Assembly: GCA_022701475.1 (NCBI GenBank)
Contig: JAKOOI010000226.1
Coordinates: forward strand, 1 to 6,034
Direction: 5' to 3'
Length of the DNA: 6,034 nucleotides
Source of the DNA: Weeksellaceae bacterium
GTDB lineage: Bacteria > Bacteroidota > Bacteroidia > Flavobacteriales > Weeksellaceae
In this document: positions 1-6,034 of the stretch, in pieces
Layout of the letters: each line of letters begins with the position of its first letter
Position numbering within the stretch: position 1 is the first letter of the stretch
Translations under genes and position numbers: made by a program
The notes under the pieces: model-generated
Told to the model about the DNA's origin: nothing
Database searches by the model: none
What the model saw: only the letters and a program-made list of their open reading frames with translations

Positions 1-367
1 CCCCGTTCATGTCCCGGAACATCGAGAAGTCCTTGAACTGCTTCAGGATCTGCACCGCATTGTTCATGGCCTTCAGGTCGCTTTCATTGACGGAAATATT
101 ATGGATGCTGTAATCGGGATCGCTGTAACGGTAGTACTTCCTCTCGTAGACTTCAATCGGGGCTTCGTAACCGAACTTTTCACTGCGCATGTTCTGCAGG
201 TCGAGCTGCACGGTCCTTCTGCTGACGAACGATTCTTTCCCTTCGAATTCGAAGAGGGCCTCGGAACACTCATCGATGAGATCTTCGAGGGTATACTTTC
301 TGTATTTGTTTTTCAGGCACCGGTCCAGGGTTTTGTACCGGATCAGGGCATGTTTATTGGATGACAT
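1..367 (-). CDS. WYL-domain-type transcriptional regulator (partial, N-terminal 122 residues)
   Basis: The ATG is at 367-365 and the frame stays open to the left edge, so only the N-terminal 122 residues are present. The protein starts MSSNKHALIRYKTLDRCLKN. Residues about 6-65 look like a winged helix-turn-helix: a YTLEDLIDEC helix (25-34), then SFVSRRTVQLDLQNMR (46-61), which fits a recognition helix. Residues 66-90 (APIEVYERKYYRYSDP) resemble the wing and linker, and 91-122 begin a helical linker. I recognise this as the Bacteroidetes WYL-regulator type; the WYL ligand-binding domain itself would lie beyond the left edge and is not seen. In the known family, the HTH binds DNA and the WYL domain senses a ligand, often a nucleotide or nucleic acid. 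It lies 233 bp after hopJ on the same strand, with a GC-rich hairpin element ending 23 bp before its start. By position it is a candidate regulator of the neighbouring rtcB (inference). Confidence 0.75.
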   Translation of the reverse strand, partial: MSSNKHALIRYKTLDRCLKNKYRKYTLEDLIDECSEALFEFEGKESFVSRRTVQLDLQNMRSEKFGYEAPIEVYERKYYRYSDPDYSIHNISVNESDLKAMNNAVQILKQFKDFSMFRDMNG

Positions 368-390
368 GGTTATATAATTTATTTTTTTTA

Positions 391-524
391 TTTGGGCGTG
401 TCCCTCAGCAGCCGCCGGGGCCATCGCTTTTCAGGCCGGGCTGCTCCGGGCTCCACTTCGTTGCGGTACCGTTTCAGGGAAACGGCACTGCGCCCTTCGA
501 GCGCACCCTGCACATCCCTCACGC
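391..524. repeat. GC-rich, hairpin-rich intergenic element (possible dispersed repeat or structured RNA)
   Basis: This block is much richer in G+C than the AT-rich DNA on both sides and has abrupt borders: TTTGGGCGTGTCCCT at the left and CATCCCTCACGC at the right. Several inverted repeats are visible. AGCAGCC (407-413) pairs with GGCTGCT (439-445). CCGTTT (469-474) pairs with AAACGG (480-485). TGCGC (489-493) pairs with GCGCA (501-505). It holds no convincing gene; the short open frames crossing it look accidental. The borders remind me of a GC-rich intergenic repeat seen in flavobacterial genomes (GGGCGTG... to ...CCCTnACGC), but that is from memory. It lies between hopJ and the WYL gene and would be transcribed in a read-through message, so it could act as an attenuator or mRNA-processing site. 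Confidence 0.45.
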
Positions 525-538
525 GGAATCCGTCTGGC

Positions 539-571
539 AAACTTCATAGGTTTTGAAAACATATGAAGTTT
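539..571. repeat. 33-bp near-perfect AT-rich palindrome
   Basis: The left arm at 539-554 (AAACTTCATAGGTTTT) and the right arm at 556-571 (AAAACATATGAAGTTT) are reverse complements at 15 of 16 positions around a single central G at 555. It lies 30-62 bp past the hopJ stop codon in the direction of hopJ transcription, so it may be its transcription terminator, but only a three-T run follows on that strand. It could also be a protein-binding site or mark the border of the GC-rich element next to it. Confidence 0.6.
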
Positions 572-600
572 AAATACCGGCAGCTTTAAAATTAAAACAA

Positions 601-2414
<1,814 letters not shown>

Positions 2415-2645
2415 TAAAGACCAACTAATAACCCGGCCTTGCGGATGTGAAAGTTTGCAGGGCCCATGAAAACTAATGATAAGGCCAGTATTGGCTAGCC
2501 GTCAGAGCAGCACTTCAATTTCCGCATGCAGCAAAAAACCTTTAAATCAACGGTTTGCAGACCATCTATTCGAAATATGCAAAGGAAAATTTACATAAGC
2601 ATAATAATCTGCGGAGATTCTGTGTCAAATTCAATTGACCGGCTC
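2415..2645. other. Intergenic region after rtcB, no gene seen
   Basis: I see no credible gene here. GGCCTTGC (2435-2442) and GCAGGGCC (2457-2464) can pair as an imperfect hairpin 20 bp after the rtcB stop, but no T-run follows, so it is a weak terminator candidate. An open frame from about 2526 reads through the terminator at 2646-2675 and over the 3' end of the opposite-strand gene, and is judged spurious. Confidence 0.5.
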
Positions 2646-2675
2646 AAAAAAACCCTGAAGCGTATTCAGGGTTTT
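2646..2675 (-). terminator. Rho-independent terminator of the repeat-protein gene, possibly bidirectional
   Basis: AAACCCTGAA (2650-2659) and TTCAGGGTTT (2665-2674) form a perfect 10-bp stem around a five-base loop. On the minus strand the stem runs into a T-run (complement of the A-run at 2646-2652), starting 38 bp past the stop of the gene at 2713-3159. On the plus strand only TTTTG follows, but it may also stop rtcB transcripts, since the two genes converge. Confidence 0.8.
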
Positions 2676-2712
2676 GTATTTACTGTTTTATTTACCTTTT
2701 TTCAGATCCGTC

Positions 2713-3159
2713 TTATCTGGGTGTTCCGGTATTCATGGTTCCGCTGGTATTCAACGTGCCTGTTGTTCCGTAATTTACGGTGCTGTTAGCTCCCGTCTGT
2801 AAGGTTCCTATACCGGATGTGCCGCTGCTGTTCATTGCTCCTGTAGTCCCGTTGTTCAGCGTACTGTTCGCATTCATTGTTCCTGCAGTTCCGTTGTTCA
2901 GCATTCCGTTGCTGTTTAATGTTCCGGTGGTCCCGGTATTCAGGGTTCCGCTGGTTCCGTTGGTTCCGGTATTCAGCATCCCGTTGCCGTTCAGTGTAGT
3001 ATTGGTACTGCTGTTTATGGTTCCGGTATTGGTGTTGGTTTTCATCGTTCCGGTGTTTGTATTCATTCCGGCTCTTGTCCCTGATGTGGTTTTTGTCTGT
3101 GCAGATACCGTGATGAATCCTCCGGCTATGAATGCTGCTGCCACGAGTAAATTTTTCAT
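2713..3159 (-). CDS. Secreted Thr/Asn/Gly-rich repeat protein, function unknown
   Basis: The protein has 148 residues. The start at 3159 (MKNLLVAAAFIAGGFITVSA) gives a typical Sec signal peptide with likely cleavage after VSA (residue 20); an upstream in-frame ATG at 3210 would bury this signal and was not chosen. The mature part is low-complexity: Thr, Asn and Gly make up about two thirds of residues 21-148. There is no Cys, only one aromatic residue (Y130), and the few charged residues are near its N-terminus plus the final Arg. Degenerate repeats such as GMLNTGTNGT (60-69), GMLNNGTAGT (85-94) and TLNNGTTGAMN (100-110) recur. There is no membrane anchor, lipobox or sorting domain, so it is probably periplasmic or released. 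I do not recognise a family; an extended or beta-rich surface or matrix protein is possible but not shown. It is a single-gene unit, convergent with rtcB, with its own terminator. Confidence 0.7.
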   Translation of the reverse strand: MKNLLVAAAFIAGGFITVSAQTKTTSGTRAGMNTNTGTMKTNTNTGTINSSTNTTLNGNGMLNTGTNGTSGTLNTGTTGTLNSNGMLNNGTAGTMNANSTLNNGTTGAMNSSGTSGIGTLQTGANSTVNYGTTGTLNTSGTMNTGTPR

Positions 3160-3258
3160 ATCATAATAATTTTGATGGTTGGTCATATACTTCCTGCAAT
3201 TATCGTACAAAATGTTTCATGTGGTATATTTTATTTAATTTCCAATATATTAAAACCA

Positions 3259-3330
3259 ATGTATCCCGCTGGCAGCACAAAAATTCCCGATGTGTTTAAT
3301 GAAGATTATTTTTTTCACCAAAATAAATGA
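3259..3330 (+). CDS. Possible 23-residue peptide ORF, unrecognised
   Basis: The frame starts at ATG 3259 and reads MYPAGSTKIPDVFNEDYFFH and three more residues before TGA at 3328-3330. Its stop overlaps the next small ORF's start in an ATGA arrangement, as in translationally coupled genes. The frame has no stop for at least eight codons upstream of the ATG, so this could instead be the tail of a degraded longer frame. No ribosome binding site or family is recognised. Confidence 0.2.
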   Translation: MYPAGSTKIPDVFNEDYFFHQNK

Positions 3331-3473
3331 ACGGATTGCAGGAAATGCAGTCTGCAAGCCGGCCGGAACCGGTTACAGGACGATTTTTCATAAAGAATAC
3401 AGATGTAAGCCTTTCTAATATGCTGAACGAAAAGCAGGCGTATAAAATTTTTCATGAGAGACATTTATCTTAA
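3327..3473 (+). CDS. Possible 48-residue small protein, unrecognised
   Basis: The frame runs from ATG at 3327 to TAA at 3471-3473. It starts MNGLQEMQSASRPEPVTGRF and ends NEKQAYKIFHERHLS, with a mixed, soluble-looking composition and no signal peptide or membrane segment. Three things make it worth listing: its start overlaps the stop of the preceding small frame (ATGA), it is followed 75 bp later by a hairpin plus T-run, and it lies in an otherwise unexplained 480-bp gap. Against it are the short length, the lack of a clear ribosome binding site and no recognised family. It could be a gene remnant. Confidence 0.3.
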   Translation: MNGLQEMQSASRPEPVTGRFFIKNTDVSLSNMLNEKQAYKIFHERHLS

Positions 3474-3548
3474 AGCAAAAAATATAAAGGCAGAGACAAA
3501 AAATGACAACTGACCCAGTAAATCACATGACTGTAAATGATTTAGACC

Positions 3549-3588
3549 AGAGGCCGGCAATAAAAATTCCGGCATGCCTCTCCTTTTT
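3549..3588 (+). terminator. Terminator-like hairpin before the lipoprotein gene
   Basis: AGAGG (3549-3553) pairs with CCTCT (3577-3581), and CCGG (3554-3557) with CCGG (3569-3572), leaving a four-base bulge. A T-run (3584-3588) follows. It could end a transcript from the small ORFs at 3259-3473 and insulate the lipoprotein promoter that begins three bases later. Confidence 0.5.
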
Positions 3589-3590
3589 AT

Positions 3591-3598
3591 TATATTTG
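3591..3598 (+). promoter_or_regulatory. -7 promoter box of the lipoprotein gene
   Basis: TATATTTG matches the Bacteroidetes -7 consensus TAnnTTTG exactly and lies 41 bp before the lipoprotein ATG at 3640. No clear TTG is present at the expected -33 distance, where the hairpin at 3549-3588 lies instead. Confidence 0.5.
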
Positions 3599-3639
3599 CG
3601 GATGCATTTAAAAAATAATAACCTTATACCCATTCAGTG

Positions 3640-4845
3640 ATGAAAAAAATTGTATTTCTCTTTCTGTGCCTTTTCATTCTTTCGTCATGCGGAGGTTCCG
3701 ACAGCGGAACCGACAGCACACCGGGATCCGGCACCCAGCCTCCGAAAGTGATCACCTCAGCGCCCGGCTTTACCCAGGGCAAAGTAAAATTCAACGGAAA
3801 CGTAGCTTCAAAAGGCTCAGGGATTTATACCCGGGGATTCTGCTGGGGAACCAATATCAACCCTACTGCCCTGAACAGCGACCATATTTCGGAATCTGCT
3901 GATGCGGCAGGCGAATATTCCCTTACCGAATCATACGGAAGCCTTAAATTTTCTACCGCTACCAGCTATTATGTCCGGGCTTATGTGATTACCACAAACG
4001 GCGAAACCGTGTACGGTGATAATATCACATTTGTTACGCCTCCTAAGCTGGTCATTAATCCCAAAGCAACAAAAGCCATCTACACCACTTCCGCTACCCT
4101 GAATGCAGAAATTGCCGTCTATTACTTAGACAGCATCACACCGGACGAGAAAGGATTCTGCTACCGTACCAGTCCCGGTGTAAACATCAGCAACAGTACG
4201 AAAATAGTCAATACCGTTGCCAATTATTACAACGGAAACCTGGAGCTGGAAGCCACTGCCCTGCTGTCCAATACCACCTATTACGTAAGAGCCTTTTCCA
4301 GAGAAGGCTCGAAAGTCTATTATTCCGATGAATATACTTTTAAGACAGCCGGCGCCATCGGTGCTTCCGGAGGATATATCTTTTATGACAAAGGGGAAGT
4401 GACCGACGGGTGGAGATACCTTGAAGCAGCTCCCAATAACCTGATCTACAACGGATCAAATAAAATCAGATGGGGATGCGCAGGAGGCATCGTCAACCAG
4501 ACCCAGGCCACCTTCGGAGCCGGTCCGGCCAATACCGCCAGAATCGTTTCCCAGTGTTCCGATGCCAACTGTGCCGCCAGGTTATGCGATAATTATGTGC
4601 TGAACGGCCTGACCGACTGGTTCCTGCCTTCGGATGAGGAATTAATGGCGTTCCTCAAAAGTTCCAAAAACGTGTATACCATTGCCACATTCACCTGGAA
4701 CGACTATTCCGACAGGTATTTCTGGAGTTCCACTGAGAATCCGGGAACCAGCAAAGCCAGATTTCTTGACGCCTACGACGGGTATATCTCATCTACCGAC
4801 AAAGACTACTACCAGGTACGGGTAAGGCCGTTCAGGAGATTTTAA
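3640..4845 (+). CDS. Lipoprotein with two fibronectin-III-like modules and a DUF1566-type C-terminal domain
   Basis: The protein has 401 residues. MKKIVFLFLCLFILSSC is a lipoprotein signal peptide with lipobox LSSC and lipidated C17, followed by a Ser/Gly/Thr-rich linker (18-34). Two similar beta-sandwich-like modules follow: about 36-133, with GFCWGT (66-71) and TSYYVRAYV (108-116), and about 137-236, with GFCYRT (172-177) and TTYYVRAFS (212-220). Residues 240-401 match the DUF1566 (Lcl C-terminal type) pattern: GGYIFYDKG (244-252), RWGC (277-280), NTARIV (298-303), C306/C311/C316, DWFLPSDEEL (326-335) and YFWSST (360-365), ending VRVRPFRRF. Such lipoproteins are common in Bacteroidetes and are probably exported to the envelope surface; DUF1566 may bind ligands or adhere, but no activity is known. 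I chose ATG 3640 over the GTG at 3637 because it gives a standard signal peptide. It has its own promoter box and terminator, so it appears to be a single-gene unit unrelated to RNA repair. Confidence 0.85.
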   Translation: MKKIVFLFLCLFILSSCGGSDSGTDSTPGSGTQPPKVITSAPGFTQGKVKFNGNVASKGSGIYTRGFCWGTNINPTALNSDHISESADAAGEYSLTESYGSLKFSTATSYYVRAYVITTNGETVYGDNITFVTPPKLVINPKATKAIYTTSATLNAEIAVYYLDSITPDEKGFCYRTSPGVNISNSTKIVNTVANYYNGNLELEATALLSNTTYYVRAFSREGSKVYYSDEYTFKTAGAIGASGGYIFYDKGEVTDGWRYLEAAPNNLIYNGSNKIRWGCAGGIVNQTQATFGAGPANTARIVSQCSDANCAARLCDNYVLNGLTDWFLPSDEELMAFLKSSKNVYTIATFTWNDYSDRYFWSSTENPGTSKARFLDAYDGYISSTDKDYYQVRVRPFRRF

Positions 4846-4863
4846 AAAATATATCGATCTGAT

Positions 4864-4895
4864 AAAAGCTGTTCCATAATAGGGACAGCTTTTTT
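4864..4895 (+). terminator. Rho-independent terminator of the lipoprotein gene
   Basis: AAAAGCTGTTCC (4864-4875) pairs with GGGACAGCTTTT (4882-4893) around a six-base loop, with one G-T pair, and the T-run continues to 4895. It starts 18 bp after the lipoprotein stop. Confidence 0.85.

Positions 4896-6034
<1,139 letters not shown>

Larger units (their letters stand above)
3160..3639. other. 480-bp intergenic region with two small ORFs, a hairpin and a promoter
   Basis: This AT-rich stretch separates two divergent genes, the repeat protein (minus) and the lipoprotein (plus). It holds the two overlapping small open frames at 3259-3473, the terminator-like hairpin at 3549-3588 and a -7 box at 3591-3598. 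For the minus-strand gene starting at 3159 I could not find a convincing promoter. Confidence 0.5.

Noticed and set aside
361..549. 62-codon plus-strand frame through the GC-rich element
   Set aside because: The translation is low-quality and the DNA is dominated by inverted repeats; it runs antisense to the likely hopJ-WYL transcript.
2526..2789. 87-codon plus-strand frame after rtcB
   Set aside because: It runs through a strong terminator hairpin and into the 3' end of the convergent secreted-protein gene, with no recognisable family.
2780..3166. 128-codon plus-strand frame rich in Val/Pro/Phe
   Set aside because: It mirrors the repeat-rich antisense gene; the minus strand has a proper signal peptide and terminator, so the plus frame is a shadow.

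Overview
The window looks like a chromosomal piece of a Bacteroidetes bacterium, most likely a Chryseobacterium-type flavobacterium (inference). The reasons are that the coding sequences read like that group, translation starts lack strong Shine-Dalgarno sites, promoter-like boxes follow the Bacteroidetes -7 form TAnnTTTG, and intergenic DNA is AT-rich while genes are moderately GC-rich. No tRNA, rRNA, CRISPR array, transposase or phage gene is visible.

Layout, left to right. (1) Minus strand, cut by the left edge: the first 122 residues of a WYL-type helix-turn-helix regulator. (2) 391-571: a GC-rich, hairpin-rich non-coding element next to a 33-bp near-perfect AT-rich palindrome. (3) Minus strand: a small HopJ-family protein. 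(4) Plus strand, divergent from hopJ: rtcB, an RNA-splicing ligase with all expected metal and guanylylation residues. (5) Minus strand, convergent to rtcB: a secreted Thr/Asn/Gly repeat protein with its own terminator. (6) A 480-bp gap with two overlapping, unrecognised small ORFs and a terminator-like hairpin. (7) Plus strand: a lipoprotein with two fibronectin-III-like modules and a DUF1566-type C-terminus, followed by a clear terminator. (8) A 413-bp gap whose right end is a promoter region. (9) Plus strand, cut by the right edge: a polymerase-beta-type nucleotidyltransferase of the RlaP family (RNA-ligase-associated Pol-beta), carrying an internal in-frame duplication.

The main theme is RNA repair. 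RtcB seals 2',3'-cyclic-phosphate/3'-phosphate ends to 5'-OH ends, and RlaP-family nucleotidyltransferases are associated with RNA-ligase repair loci. A WYL regulator, as a candidate sensor, sits near rtcB. The best new observation is that rtcB and the RlaP gene, about 4.2 kb apart, share a composite upstream signal with identical spacing: the dyad TGCGyAA-N5-TTGCrCA, then 9 nt, then TTACTTTGCA directly before the start. This suggests a small RNA-repair regulon. That the WYL protein binds this dyad is inference. The second striking feature is the 234-bp-period duplication in the RlaP gene, diverged mainly at synonymous positions. This fits an old duplication or a fusion between paralogous copies better than a fresh repeat.
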